Positions 33,945 to 42,917 of a stretch of 64,000 nt of DNA are shown here, piece by piece. Numbering within the stretch: the first letter of the stretch is position 1; each line of letters opens with the position of its first letter. The notes beneath the pieces were generated by a model. The model was not told the origin of the DNA and did not search any database. It saw nothing but the letters and a program-made list of their open reading frames with translations. Both the position numbers and the translations under genes were made by a program. Where the stretch lies: NCBI GenBank assembly GCA_024695285.1, contig JAILIM010000039.1, positions 6,919-70,918 on the forward strand, written 5' to 3'. This DNA is from Bacteroidales bacterium. Lineage in GTDB: Bacteria; Bacteroidota; Bacteroidia; Bacteroidales; UBA932.

Positions 33945-34084
33945 TTGCTGGAGGGAATTGAACGTCTGTGGGAGGCACATGAAATATTGCCGAATCCGAA
34001 GAGGTTTTCTCTTGCAACAGAAAAATCTGTTTTGTAATTTCGCAGAAAATGGTTGCTTAAACCGTGACAGATTGTCACACCTTT

Positions 34085-34564
34085 ATGAAGAACTTCATTA
34101 TGTCTGAATTGTTTGCATACTACGAAGGGGAGTTACAAGCCTTTATCTCAGATGCGCTTGCTTCTAAAAACGCCCTGTTGAAACGCATTATTTCAAGTGT
34201 CACCGAAAAGTTAGTTGAAGATCTAGAGTATCTTGGGGTCACAATCGATGAATCTTATCTGCATACACTGGACAATAGTGCGGTCCGCCACGCTTTCAAG
34301 ATACATGGCTCGCCAAAAGAAGCGCTGCGAGGCCAAATACCTATATTCAATCAGGATCTCATGCTGATACCAAGCATTGTCTCCAGATATGACACCATTT
34401 CCATTAATAAGAATCGTCGAGGTCAAGATGTAATAATCTATACAAAATCGATGAAGGATGGGGTAGCGTTTTACGTAGAGGAATTACGTTTAGGTCGTCA
34501 TGAGCTTGCTGCGTGCACTATGTACAAAAAGAAAAAGGATGACTCACCGACGCAAATAGACTGA
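34085..34564 (+). CDS. PBECR-like (phage-derived nuclease family) protein
   Basis: About 159 aa from MKNFIM (in-frame GTG at 34064 and ATG at 34100 are alternatives). The C-terminal half (HAFKIHGSPKEALRGQIPI, then LMLIPSIVSRYDTISI, GQDVIIYTKSM, VEELRLGRHELAACTMYKK) matches what I know of the PBECR nuclease domains found at the ends of phage portal or head proteins and in stand-alone toxins. Here it is free-standing and the gene is visibly AT-rich against its neighbours. It lies beside tRNA-Leu and between direct repeats, suggesting phage or mobile origin. The nuclease activity is inferred from family memory. Confidence 0.65.
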   Translation: MKNFIMSELFAYYEGELQAFISDALASKNALLKRIISSVTEKLVEDLEYLGVTIDESYLHTLDNSAVRHAFKIHGSPKEALRGQIPIFNQDLMLIPSIVSRYDTISINKNRRGQDVIIYTKSMKDGVAFYVEELRLGRHELAACTMYKKKKDDSPTQID

Positions 34565-34854
34565 GCTACGCAAATTTCGGATTTGTCTCCTTTTATGCAA
34601 ATATACAGACAATTTCTTAAAAAGCAATCATAAAGAACCAAACCATTACAATTTGTAGCGCTTTCAAAATGAAAGCAACTAGCGACAAAATGAGGAGGCG
34701 CGAATCCAGACATGAAGGGTTCGTAGGGACTAATTGTCCCTGGGTAAGGTACAATTTGTACCCACCCTTTGGCTAGTTCAAGCAGGCTTTAATCCAGTTG
34801 TAACCGACTTATATTAGCCCGAGTTTCAACACGATCCAGTATTTTACAAGGAAA
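34565..34854. other. AT-rich intergenic region with two adjacent palindromes
   Basis: No gene is recognised. Two small palindromes sit side by side: AGGGAC-TAATT-GTCCCT (34725-34741) and GGTACAATTTGTACC (34748-34762). Either could end the PBECR-like transcript or bind a regulator. The right 17-bp direct repeat is at 34840-34856. Confidence 0.45.
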
Positions 34855-34856
34855 GA
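34840..34856. repeat. 17-bp direct repeat, right copy
   Basis: Exact copy of TATTTTACAAGGAAAGA at 33601-33617, next to the tRNA-Leu terminator. Confidence 0.6.
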
Positions 34857-34894
34857 AAAAACCGGAATCTTCGAAAAAAACGAAAAATTCCGGT
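34855..34894 (-). terminator. Intrinsic terminator of tRNA-Leu
   Basis: On the minus strand ACCGGAAT...ATTCCGGT forms a stem of about 8 bp extended by TTCG/CGAA, followed by TTTTTTC. It starts a few bases after the 3' end of the tRNA. Confidence 0.75.
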
Positions 34895-34898
34895 CTCG

Positions 34899-34982
34899 TG
34901 CCCGAGGCGGGACTCGAACCCGCACGCCTTTAAGGGACAATGGATTTTGAGTCCATCGCGTCTACCATTCCGCCACTCGGGC
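34899..34982 (-). tRNA. tRNA-Leu (CAA)
   Basis: An 84-nt cloverleaf on the minus strand. The acceptor stem GCCCGAG pairs with CTCGGGC. The anticodon stem ATGGA/TCCAT closes the loop CTCAAAA, so the anticodon is CAA, reading UUG. The long variable arm (about TGTCCCTTAAAGGCGT) is of the class II kind expected for Leu. The T arm GCGGGTTCGAGTCCCGC is intact. The CCA end is not encoded (the sequence reads ACGA). It has its own promoter and terminator. Confidence 0.96.
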
Positions 34983-34994
34983 AAAGTGGGAGTG

Positions 34995-35026
34995 CAAAGG
35001 TATTGAAAAAAATCATACTTTTCAAA
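34995..35026 (-). promoter_or_regulatory. Promoter of tRNA-Leu
   Basis: On the minus strand TTTG (35026-35023), 20 bp, then TACCTTTG (35002-34995). This is a perfect match to the Bacteroides consensus, 12 bp before the tRNA. Confidence 0.8.
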
Positions 35027-35070
35027 TTTTCGATATTTTGGTGTATCTTAGGGCTTTCAAACGTGTTGTC

Positions 35071-37197
35071 ATGATTTGCACAAGCCTACAGAATAAGACA
35101 TATAACGAGATTCTGGAGTTGCTGCCGGATCTGGAGATGGCGGAGATCCGCCTGGACCGCTGCCCCCTCAGCGACAGCGAGATTGAAGAGTTGTTTGCGC
35201 AGACGGATATTCCGTTAATTGCAACGTGCCGGGCTTACGAACTTGCCTCCGCCGCCTCAACAGGTGTTTCTACAGGGGGGGTAGGGGGGAACGCCCCAGG
35301 GGGAGCTCGAGGGGTCTCCCTCGTTATAAGCAGCAGGGCGGAACCCCTGGGGGTGCAGGGGGATAATAGTCCGGCCCAGTCCCGGGCCTGGGCCGAAGCG
35401 GAGCGGCGGCTCACGCTCGCCGTTCAGGCGGGGGCGCGTTTCGCCGACCTTGAGATCGAAGCCCCGTCCGAAGTCAGCCGCCGTTTCCAGAAACTCTGCC
35501 GGGAATGCGGCACGGAGCTGATCCGCTCCTTCCACGACTTCGACGGCACGCCCGACGAAAAGGGCCTCCAGATAGCGCTGGCGCGATGTTTCCGCTACGG
35601 CGCCGACATCGCGAAGATCGTGACCATGTGCCACACGCCCGAAGACGCCGCCCGCATCGAGGGGCTCTACAGCATCATCCTCGAGGACGTGGATTCACTG
35701 CAGGGCCGCCTCATCGCCTTCGGAATGGGCGAGGAGGGGCGTGAAACCCGCATCAGCTGCCTCAGGCGCGGCGCCCCGTTCACCTACGCCGCCCTCAGCG
35801 CCGAAGAAGCAACGGCCCCCGGACAGCCCGTGACGGACGAGCTCTATGACCTCATCTACGGCAACGCCCCCGGCTTCTACCGCACCGGCCTCCGCATGCC
35901 TGCCTCCAAGAGCTTCGCCCAGCGCGCCATCCTGGCGGCCGCGCTCGCAGAAGGCACCTCGCACCTGCGTGACTACACCCCCTGCGAAGACAGCGAAGCG
36001 GCAATCCAGGCGGCACGCTCCCTCGGAGCCGACGTGCAGCAGGACGGCAGCACGCTGATTATCACCGGAATAGGCCCCATCCAGCAGGAGCTCGGACTGC
36101 CGCTCCTCAACGTCGGTGAATCCGGACTGCTGGCCCGCCTCTCCATCCCCGTGCTCTCGGCAATCAACGGCATCCCGTTCGCCCTCGAAGGCTACGGCAC
36201 CCTCACCCGCCGTCCGATGAACCAGGCGGCGGCGATCATGGCTGCCTTCGGCGTGCTCATCAACAACCTGAACGAATCAGGCACACGCGAAATCCACGTC
36301 CCCCTGACCGTGCGCGGCAAGCTCATCCCCGGCAACGCTGAAGTCAGCGGCTCCGGCGGCTCCCAGCTCATCTCCGGCCTGCTGATGGCGCTCCCCCTGT
36401 GCGACAAGGACAGCACGTTCCACGTGACCGAGCCCAAGAGCCTCCCGTACATGTACATCACCCTCGACGTCCTGCGCCACTTCGGCATCAGCACACGCAG
36501 CGAAATGGAAGGCGACGCCGAGATGCTGGAGGCCGAAGACTGGGGCGGCTGCACCGGCATCACCTTCAAGGTGCGCGGCGGCCAGCGCTACCGGGCGGCC
36601 GACTTCAGCATCGAGAGCGACTGGAGCGCCGCGGCGGGATTCCTGGTGGCCGGCGCTGTGTTCGGCAGTGCTGAAATCACCGGCATGGACATGAAGTCCA
36701 TACAGGCCGACATAGCCATAATCGACGTGCTCATAGAGGCCGGCGCCATGGTCTCCCAGCTCGATGACGGCACCATCTGCGTGCGCCGCGCCCCCCTGGA
36801 GGCGTTCAGCTTCGACCTCAACCACGCCCCCGACCTCTTCCCTGTGGTGGCCGTGCTTGCCGCCTTCTGCGCAGGCGAGTCCCGCATCGGAGGCCTCGGC
36901 AGGCTGGCCGGCAAGGAGTCCAACCGCGCCGCAGCCATCCTCGAAATGCTGCAGCAGATGGGCGTGGAAGCCTCCGCCGACGGCGACTTCCTGATGGTGC
37001 AGGGCGAAACCTGGGCCAGCCGACTTCTTAGCGGCCGCCTCCTGCGCTCCGGCGCCTATACCTCCAGCCACGACCACCGCATGGCCATGGCCCTCCAGAT
37101 AGCCTCCCTCGGTGCCGACGGCCCCATCGAAATCGACGACACCGCCTGCGTGGGCAAGTCATTCCCAGGATTCTTCGAAGCATTCAACGACCTATGA
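35071..37197 (+). CDS. Fused type I 3-dehydroquinate dehydratase and EPSP synthase (AroD-AroA)
   Basis: A two-domain shikimate-pathway protein, about 708 aa from the ATG at 35071. Residues 1-260 are a type I dehydroquinate dehydratase: MAEIRLDRCPL, ATCRA, DLEIEAP, RSFHDFDG with His 155, and ADIAKIVTMC with the Schiff-base Lys 182. Residues about 268-708 are EPSP synthase: GLRMPASKSFAQRAIL with Lys 280, NVGESGLLARL, GTLTRRPM, SGSGGSQLISGLLM and SSHDHRMAMALQIA. A 47-residue Gly-rich insert occurs at 59-105 in the AroD part. It is cytoplasmic. The aminotransferase gene overlaps its stop by 4 bp, suggesting a joint aromatic amino-acid route. Confidence 0.92.
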   Translation: MICTSLQNKTYNEILELLPDLEMAEIRLDRCPLSDSEIEELFAQTDIPLIATCRAYELASAASTGVSTGGVGGNAPGGARGVSLVISSRAEPLGVQGDNSPAQSRAWAEAERRLTLAVQAGARFADLEIEAPSEVSRRFQKLCRECGTELIRSFHDFDGTPDEKGLQIALARCFRYGADIAKIVTMCHTPEDAARIEGLYSIILEDVDSLQGRLIAFGMGEEGRETRISCLRRGAPFTYAALSAEEATAPGQPVTDELYDLIYGNAPGFYRTGLRMPASKSFAQRAILAAALAEGTSHLRDYTPCEDSEAAIQAARSLGADVQQDGSTLIITGIGPIQQELGLPLLNVGESGLLARLSIPVLSAINGIPFALEGYGTLTRRPMNQAAAIMAAFGVLINNLNESGTREIHVPLTVRGKLIPGNAEVSGSGGSQLISGLLMALPLCDKDSTFHVTEPKSLPYMYITLDVLRHFGISTRSEMEGDAEMLEAEDWGGCTGITFKVRGGQRYRAADFSIESDWSAAAGFLVAGAVFGSAEITGMDMKSIQADIAIIDVLIEAGAMVSQLDDGTICVRRAPLEAFSFDLNHAPDLFPVVAVLAAFCAGESRIGGLGRLAGKESNRAAAILEMLQQMGVEASADGDFLMVQGETWASRLLSGRLLRSGAYTSSHDHRMAMALQIASLGADGPIEIDDTACVGKSFPGFFEAFNDL
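35245..35385. other. GC-rich in-frame insertion in the AroD domain
   Basis: Between TCRA and AERRLTLAVQAG, where type I dehydratases have only a short loop, there are about 47 extra codons made of G-runs and their complements (such as GGGGGGTAGGGGGGAACG, CCCCTGGGGGTGCAG). It looks like a palindromic intergenic repeat inserted in frame. Catalytic residues lie outside it. Confidence 0.6.
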
Positions 37198-38507
37198 GAG
37201 TATTCACCGAAGCGACCATAGCCGAAGCTTGCCGGCTGCTCAACATCTCCAGCCCGGGCGAGGCCACGATAATGGACAACGCCAAGCTGTCCGCCTACCT
37301 CGAACAGCAGACGGGCATCCCTGTGATACACATGGAGTTAGGATCACCCGGCTTCGCCGCCAACCGCATCGGCATAGAGGCCGAGAAGGCGGCTCTCGAC
37401 GCAGGAGTCGGCGCCGGCTACCCGCCCACCGACGGCCTGCCGGTGCTCAAGGAGGCCTCCTCCCGCTTTGTCAAGGCTTTCCTCGGAATCGAGTTGCCCC
37501 CGCTCTACCACATCCCCACCACTGGCTCCATGATGGGCGCCTTCGGGGCTTTCGCCGGTGTGTCGCAGTGCTTCGGGGACCGCAGCAAAATCCTTGTCCT
37601 CGAGCCCAGCTTCTCCGCCAACAAGCAGCAGATGGCCATCCTGGGCATCCCCTGGAAAGGCGTGGAAGTCACCGAGTTGCGCAGCATCGGCCTGGAGCAG
37701 GCCCTCCGTAAGGAACTCGCCGGCGGTGACATTGCCGCCATCGTGTACTCCAACCCCAACAACCCCTCGTGGATGTGCATCACGGACCAGGAACTCGCCG
37801 TCATAGCGCGCGTTGCCGGAGAGGCCGGGGCCGTCGTGATCGAGGACCTCGCCTACTTCTGCATGGACCTGCGCGGCAGCGGCTACGGCACGCCTTACCG
37901 TGAACCTTATCCGCCCACCGTTGCCCGCTACACCGACAATTACATCATGCTGCTGTCCGCCTCGAAGATATTCTCCTACGCAGGCCAGCGCATCGGAGTC
38001 ATGTGCGTGGGCCCGGGACTCTACCACAGGCAGTTCCCCGCCCTCGCCGCCCGCTACGGCGGCTCCGGAATATTCGGACTCACCATCACCGGCAACATCC
38101 TTGACCAGCTGACCTCCGGCTGCACGGCCAGCACCCAGTACGGGCTCGCCGCAATGATGGACAGCAGCTGCGAAGGCAGGCTGGACTTCGTCGGCGACGT
38201 CAGCGAATACGGCGCCAGGGCCGCCCGGATGAAGGAAATTTTCCTGCGGCACGGATTCACGCTGAGCTACGAGGCCGACGCACGGGGGCCCGTGGGCGAC
38301 GGTTTCTTCTTCACCCTGAGCCACCCGGGGCTGGACAGCGGCCGCCTGGTCGACGAACTGCTGGCCTATGGGGTGAGCACTGTCAGCCTGGACAAGATGG
38401 GCAGCTGCCGCCAGGGCGTCCGCGTGTGCTCCAGCCGCATCAAGGGCGACCAGTTCGAGCTCCTTGAGCAGCGCATGGCCGCCTTCGAAGCCGACCACAT
38501 GGCATAG
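37194..38507 (+). CDS. PLP-dependent class I/II aminotransferase
   Basis: A 437-aa fold-type I aminotransferase. It has MELGSPGF (substrate region), GAGYPPTDG, a PLP-phosphate region TTGSMMGAFGAF, SNPNNPSW with the conserved Asn, VVIEDLAYFCMD (Asp contacting the ring nitrogen, followed by a Tyr-like position), and SASKIFSYAGQRIG with the PLP lysine. A C-terminal Arg for the carboxylate is probably in VRVCSSR. It overlaps the AroD-AroA gene by 4 bp. From that context it may make phenylalanine or tyrosine, or be a prephenate-type aminotransferase; the exact substrate is not shown. Confidence 0.9.
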   Translation: MRVFTEATIAEACRLLNISSPGEATIMDNAKLSAYLEQQTGIPVIHMELGSPGFAANRIGIEAEKAALDAGVGAGYPPTDGLPVLKEASSRFVKAFLGIELPPLYHIPTTGSMMGAFGAFAGVSQCFGDRSKILVLEPSFSANKQQMAILGIPWKGVEVTELRSIGLEQALRKELAGGDIAAIVYSNPNNPSWMCITDQELAVIARVAGEAGAVVIEDLAYFCMDLRGSGYGTPYREPYPPTVARYTDNYIMLLSASKIFSYAGQRIGVMCVGPGLYHRQFPALAARYGGSGIFGLTITGNILDQLTSGCTASTQYGLAAMMDSSCEGRLDFVGDVSEYGARAARMKEIFLRHGFTLSYEADARGPVGDGFFFTLSHPGLDSGRLVDELLAYGVSTVSLDKMGSCRQGVRVCSSRIKGDQFELLEQRMAAFEADHMA

Positions 38508-38544
38508 CCATGCAAGATTTCCCGGGTTTGTGGCTTTATATAGT

Positions 38545-40656
38545 ATGAGACGACTTCTGATCCATATAGCACTGCTGACACCCCTTGTCCTGCTGCAAAC
38601 AGGGTGCAGCAGCAAAAAGTTAATCCCGGAGGAGCCCGAAGAAATGGTTGCCGTGGACCTGGGCCTGCCTTCAGGGGTGAAATGGGGTATAAAAAACCTG
38701 GGAGCACGCAACCGGCATCAATTTGGGGGAAGTTTTACACTTGATTTAACCAAGCTGGAAGACGGCATCCTGGCTCAGGAAGCAGATCCCGCCACAGATA
38801 ATCTTGGCGAAGAATGGAGACTGCCCACACAGTGGGATTTCGAAGAGTTGTTGAAGTACTGTAAATGGGAAAGGGCCAAAGATGCCGACGGGTATTTGGT
38901 CACGTCAACCATCAACTCCAACAGTATTTTCTTACCTGTAATCCGATATCCCCGTCTTCTTTTCGGATACGATGCAGAAACTATGTATTTAAGCTCTTGC
39001 AGCAATTCGAACGGTTTTCTCACGGTATTTGATCTCATTTCGAGAGGCTTTGATTCCATGCGTGATTACTCCGGTTACCTGAGACCTGTCAAAGCCGGGC
39101 GCGCAAAGGTCGAGGGCCTGAAAGTGACCAGTCCACCATCTTCCCTGCCGGTCGGAAGCAGTTTCGTTCCAGAGGTTGAAATCACTCCCCCGGATGCACT
39201 CAACAAAAGAATTGTCTGGGTAACAGGAGACAAGGAGATTGTCGACGTGGACAGCGAGGACCGCTTATTTGCCTTGTATCCGGGAACGGTTGAAATAACG
39301 GCGCAGTCCCCTTCTTCCGGAATCAGCACGACATTCAGCCTGACAGTCGATGATTTCAAAAAGCCGGAGGCCGTAGATCTCGGCCTGCCGTCCGGCACAA
39401 AATGGGCCTCGGATGACCTTGGGGCATACAGAGATGGCAAGACAGGGCTTCGGTTTGCCTGGGGAGAGACAAGATCAAAACTGAAATTTGAACAGAATGA
39501 CTATGAAAACAAGCATCTTGAGCAGGGATCAAACTATATGAAACCGGAAGACGATGCGGCAACCGTCATACTCGGAGAAGAATGGCGTATTCCCGCCCCT
39601 TCCGATTTTTCCGAACTGGCGGAAAACTGCAGCATCACATACATGAACGACGGCGCACGGGAAGGGGCGTTGTTCACAAGCAGGATAAACGGCAATTCCA
39701 TTTTCATCTCTTCGCAAAGTTTTCATCTCTGGACTTCCGCGGTGTACTGGCCGAACATGAGTCAGGTGTTCTGCCTGAACAATTCCGGGCAAAACGGTAT
39801 GGGATGGACGTTCATCTCAAAAGACCGCTCTTCCGGATACCCGATACGGCCGGTATATGGTGGGACACGCCCTACGGAATTCACGTTCAGGGTGATACAG
39901 GAAGAATTGACTGTTTTCATCGATGAAATCGTCGATGCTCCGATAGAAACCAATGCCGGCGACGCTAAGAACATCACGTGGTTCAGCAGCCACGATGACG
40001 TCGTGGGTGTCGACCAGAACGGCAAACTGTACGGGCTTTATTTCGGATCGTCCAAAATCACGGCACAGGCCTCAAACGGTTGTTCCGTCAGTTTCAAAGT
40101 CAACGTCCCCGGCCATAAAGGAATGGTGCCGATCGATATGTCGCTTCCATCTCGGAAGAAATGGGCATCGTGCAATGTCGGAGCCGGGGTGGACGAAGAG
40201 CCCGGCTATTACCTCGCTTTCGGAGAGACGGCCCCGAAAGACTCTTACACGGCGGCCACTTATTCCGGCGGAAGCGCTGATCCCGTGACGGCCTTGCTCG
40301 GCCCGCACTGGCGCATGCCTACGGCCGAAGAATATACGGAACTGTTGACCACGCTGGGAACGACCATGATGCACATAAAGGGCAGCCGCGCAGGTCTGGG
40401 ATACGAATCAAGCTATTTTTGGTGGATACGTGTAGGCAGAACCTTCGACCTTGTGCTTCCGGCGGGCGGCTATATGGACGGCGATCAGCTCGTTGATCCG
40501 GAACGGCTGTATTATTGGTGCAAATCCCCTGATTCCGACGCTCCTGCATATTTCGTCCACGACAAGCAAAACAACAACAGTTTCGTGCTGGACGAAATAA
40601 CGCCCAGCAATTCCCCGCATCTCGGCATGCTCGTCAGACCGATCTGGGTGGAGTGA
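38545..40656 (+). CDS. Surface lipoprotein with three FISUMP-like and two Ig-like domains (copy A)
   Basis: A 703-aa lipoprotein; the start MRRLLIHIALLTPLVLLQTGC at 38545 gives a lipobox Cys at 21. The order is FISUMP-like (VAVDLGLPSGVKWG, then EEWRLPTQWDFEELL), an Ig-like BIG2-type domain (about 190-275), FISUMP-like 2 (EAVDLGLPSGTKWA, GEEWRIPAPSDF), a second Ig-like domain (TEFTFRVIQEELTVFIDE), and FISUMP-like 3 (VPIDMSLPSRKKWASCNVG, PHWRMPTAEEYTELL). It is a tandem paralogue of the next gene; the two share the ending SPHLGMLVRPIWV. No peptide gene precedes it. An adhesive or structural role is inferred. Confidence 0.85.
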   Translation: MRRLLIHIALLTPLVLLQTGCSSKKLIPEEPEEMVAVDLGLPSGVKWGIKNLGARNRHQFGGSFTLDLTKLEDGILAQEADPATDNLGEEWRLPTQWDFEELLKYCKWERAKDADGYLVTSTINSNSIFLPVIRYPRLLFGYDAETMYLSSCSNSNGFLTVFDLISRGFDSMRDYSGYLRPVKAGRAKVEGLKVTSPPSSLPVGSSFVPEVEITPPDALNKRIVWVTGDKEIVDVDSEDRLFALYPGTVEITAQSPSSGISTTFSLTVDDFKKPEAVDLGLPSGTKWASDDLGAYRDGKTGLRFAWGETRSKLKFEQNDYENKHLEQGSNYMKPEDDAATVILGEEWRIPAPSDFSELAENCSITYMNDGAREGALFTSRINGNSIFISSQSFHLWTSAVYWPNMSQVFCLNNSGQNGMGWTFISKDRSSGYPIRPVYGGTRPTEFTFRVIQEELTVFIDEIVDAPIETNAGDAKNITWFSSHDDVVGVDQNGKLYGLYFGSSKITAQASNGCSVSFKVNVPGHKGMVPIDMSLPSRKKWASCNVGAGVDEEPGYYLAFGETAPKDSYTAATYSGGSADPVTALLGPHWRMPTAEEYTELLTTLGTTMMHIKGSRAGLGYESSYFWWIRVGRTFDLVLPAGGYMDGDQLVDPERLYYWCKSPDSDAPAYFVHDKQNNNSFVLDEITPSNSPHLGMLVRPIWVE

Positions 40657-42866
40657 TTTTGTATATATTTACGATTGTTTTGAAAAGACAATTATTATTC
40701 ATAGTTCTGATACTTCCTCTCGCTGTTCTGACGGCGGGGTGTAAAGATTCGCTCAATGTTATAGAGCCCGACGAATTGGTGGCTGTGGACCTTGGCCTGC
40801 CGTCCGGAGTAAAATGGGGATCATTGAACCTTGGTTCACATTTTACCTACAAACTGGGGGATGAGTTTCACTGGTGCGAAACCAATAGCCAGAACACAGT
40901 TCTTGCCACTGAAGAAGATGCCGCCAGCATTGAACTGGGGGAGGAATGGAGAATGCCCACAAAGTGGGATTTCGAGGAATTGTTGAATTATTGCACCGTT
41001 GAAATACCTGAAGGGGAGAAATGCTATTTGGTCAAGTCAATCATAAACCAGAACAGCATTATTCTCCCTGTTGATTATACCGTATCTGGTGCTGGTTATA
41101 CTCATCGCGTTAACTGGCACTACTATGAGCGTTTCACTCCATACTGGACTTCTTGTGCCGCCGGCAAGGACAAGGCGACAATATTCGACTTGTTCAGTAA
41201 AGAGTTTAGCAGTCGGCCACATTCTGCAAAGTGTTATATCAGACCGGTAAAAGCTGGAAGAGTGCCCCTGAAAGAGTTTTCTTTCGAGAACGCTCCGGCG
41301 TCTGTTCCCGTGGGCAGCAAGTACAATCCGGCATTTTCTTTCGTTCCTTCCAATGCCCTTGACAAGAGTTTGGTGATGGAGTGTTCCGACAGTCAGATCG
41401 CCTCTCTGGGTAAAGATGGATACATTTATGCTCTATACCCGGGAGAGGTGGAAATCGATGCTGTCTCTCCGTCCACAGGACAGAAAGTCAGCCACAAACT
41501 CACAGTTGACGATTATGTTGTGCCCGAAGCGGTTGACCTTGGCCTGCCATCAGGCACGAAGTGGGCTGCGGAGGACCTTGGGGCTCCAGGAAAGAGTCTG
41601 AACGGACAATATTTTGCATGGAGAGAGACCAGGTCCAGACTTGAATTTTCATCACAACAATATCTCCCAAAGACTGGTTCACCTTTCTACGATAAAACTG
41701 TTCCGCCGAAAGACGATGCCGCTACAGTTATCCTTGGAGAAGACTGGAGAATTCCATCGCCTGATGAATTTGAAGAATTGATACAAAACTGCGAGATATC
41801 TTCCGTTGATGAAAATGGGAAGGCGATTGGAGTCCGGTTCACGAGCAGAATTAATGGCAGGACACTGTTCTTCCCTTGGACTGGTTATGAAGTACAGGAT
41901 ATGAATAAACGCGGGGTATTCCCATATTACTGGACATCAAAATTGGTTGAAAACTATTCTTTGGACACAAGCTCTGCAGTACTTATAAAGCCGAATAATG
42001 GTCAGTGTTGGGAGTTCATTAACAGACCTCACTACAATGGTCTGTTAATCCGGCCTGTATGTGGAGGAAACCATCCGGTTTCTCCTTTTACTTTGAAAGC
42101 GGAAGAAATAACTCTCTACATTGATGAGACTTGCGATTCACCTATTGAATATGCTCCAGGCACAACGATTATTTGTAGAAGCAGCAACCCGGACGTTGTG
42201 AGCGTGGGGTATAATGATGGAAAATTGCAAGCCCGTTCTATCGGATATGCAACTATTTCGGTCTCAGACTTTCGGGATGATTATTATGTAAGATTCAAGG
42301 TCACTGTCCCGGGCCATCTTGGAATGGTGCCGCTGGACTTGAATCTGCCGTCCGGAAAAAAATGGGCATCCTGCAATGTGGGTGCACAAACCGACGGGGA
42401 TATCGGTGTCTTTCTCGCTTTCGGGGAATCCGGGCCAAAGGAGTCCTACTCAAAAGGCACATACATCGGAGGCAGCGAAGATCCGGTCACTGCCATTCTG
42501 GGGCCGCACTGGCGTATGCCGACTTCAGATGAAATGTACGAACTGATACACAGCTCAGGAAAGACATTCAAGCATATATCAGGACAATTATACAATTTCT
42601 TTGTTGATGAGAATGACAGTTGGGCCTGGCATCTTTTGAACAATAATTTATCATTCTTTATTTTGCCTGCTGGCGGATATATGGATGGTAATCAGAATGT
42701 TGAAGATAAACATATTTACTACTGGTGCAAAGCGGCGGACGGAACCGCCTGTTTTATAAGCGACCCTGCAGATCAATCTGACCCCACATCTTTCAATATC
42801 ACCGACCCCCAGCCCAGCGACTCACCGCATCTCGGCATGCTCGTCAGGCCAATCTGGGTGGACTGA
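40653..42866 (+). CDS. Surface lipoprotein with three FISUMP-like and two Ig-like domains (copy B)
   Basis: Paralogue of the gene before it, which it overlaps by 4 bp (GTGA, with GTG as start). An in-frame TTG at 40680 would begin KRQLLFIVLILPLAVLTAGC and is a good alternative. The domain order is the same: FISUMP-like (VAVDLGLPSGVKWGS, EEWRMPTKWDFEELLNYC), Ig-like, FISUMP-like 2 (EAVDLGLPSGTKWAAEDLG), Ig-like, FISUMP-like 3 (VPLDLNLPSGKKWASCNVG). The 3' ends of both genes share 23 identical bases. The gene is more AT-rich than its neighbour. It probably arose by a recent duplication. Confidence 0.85.
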   Translation: MILYIFTIVLKRQLLFIVLILPLAVLTAGCKDSLNVIEPDELVAVDLGLPSGVKWGSLNLGSHFTYKLGDEFHWCETNSQNTVLATEEDAASIELGEEWRMPTKWDFEELLNYCTVEIPEGEKCYLVKSIINQNSIILPVDYTVSGAGYTHRVNWHYYERFTPYWTSCAAGKDKATIFDLFSKEFSSRPHSAKCYIRPVKAGRVPLKEFSFENAPASVPVGSKYNPAFSFVPSNALDKSLVMECSDSQIASLGKDGYIYALYPGEVEIDAVSPSTGQKVSHKLTVDDYVVPEAVDLGLPSGTKWAAEDLGAPGKSLNGQYFAWRETRSRLEFSSQQYLPKTGSPFYDKTVPPKDDAATVILGEDWRIPSPDEFEELIQNCEISSVDENGKAIGVRFTSRINGRTLFFPWTGYEVQDMNKRGVFPYYWTSKLVENYSLDTSSAVLIKPNNGQCWEFINRPHYNGLLIRPVCGGNHPVSPFTLKAEEITLYIDETCDSPIEYAPGTTIICRSSNPDVVSVGYNDGKLQARSIGYATISVSDFRDDYYVRFKVTVPGHLGMVPLDLNLPSGKKWASCNVGAQTDGDIGVFLAFGESGPKESYSKGTYIGGSEDPVTAILGPHWRMPTSDEMYELIHSSGKTFKHISGQLYNFFVDENDSWAWHLLNNNLSFFILPAGGYMDGNQNVEDKHIYYWCKAADGTACFISDPADQSDPTSFNITDPQPSDSPHLGMLVRPIWVD

Positions 42867-42917
42867 TTACTAGCACGCCTCCGACCATTTCCCGGTGTAG
42901 GTGGATTTTGATATCCG

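Larger units (their letters stand above)
33520..34084. other. Gene-free repeat region
   Basis: About 565 bp hold the 17-bp repeat, the 51-bp and 48-bp tandem repeats and no convincing gene. Long open frames cross it on both strands (such as 33516-33980 minus), but they look like by-products of repeats whose period is a multiple of three. Confidence 0.5.

Noticed and set aside
33516..33980. 154-aa minus-strand ORF and two plus-strand ORFs over the tandem repeats
   Set aside because: The repeats of 51 and 48 bp keep several frames open at once, and none resembles a known protein. I kept the DNA repeats as features instead.
37344..38711. 455-aa minus-strand ORF
   Set aside because: Antisense to the aminotransferase gene, which shows the PLP lysine and binding motifs.
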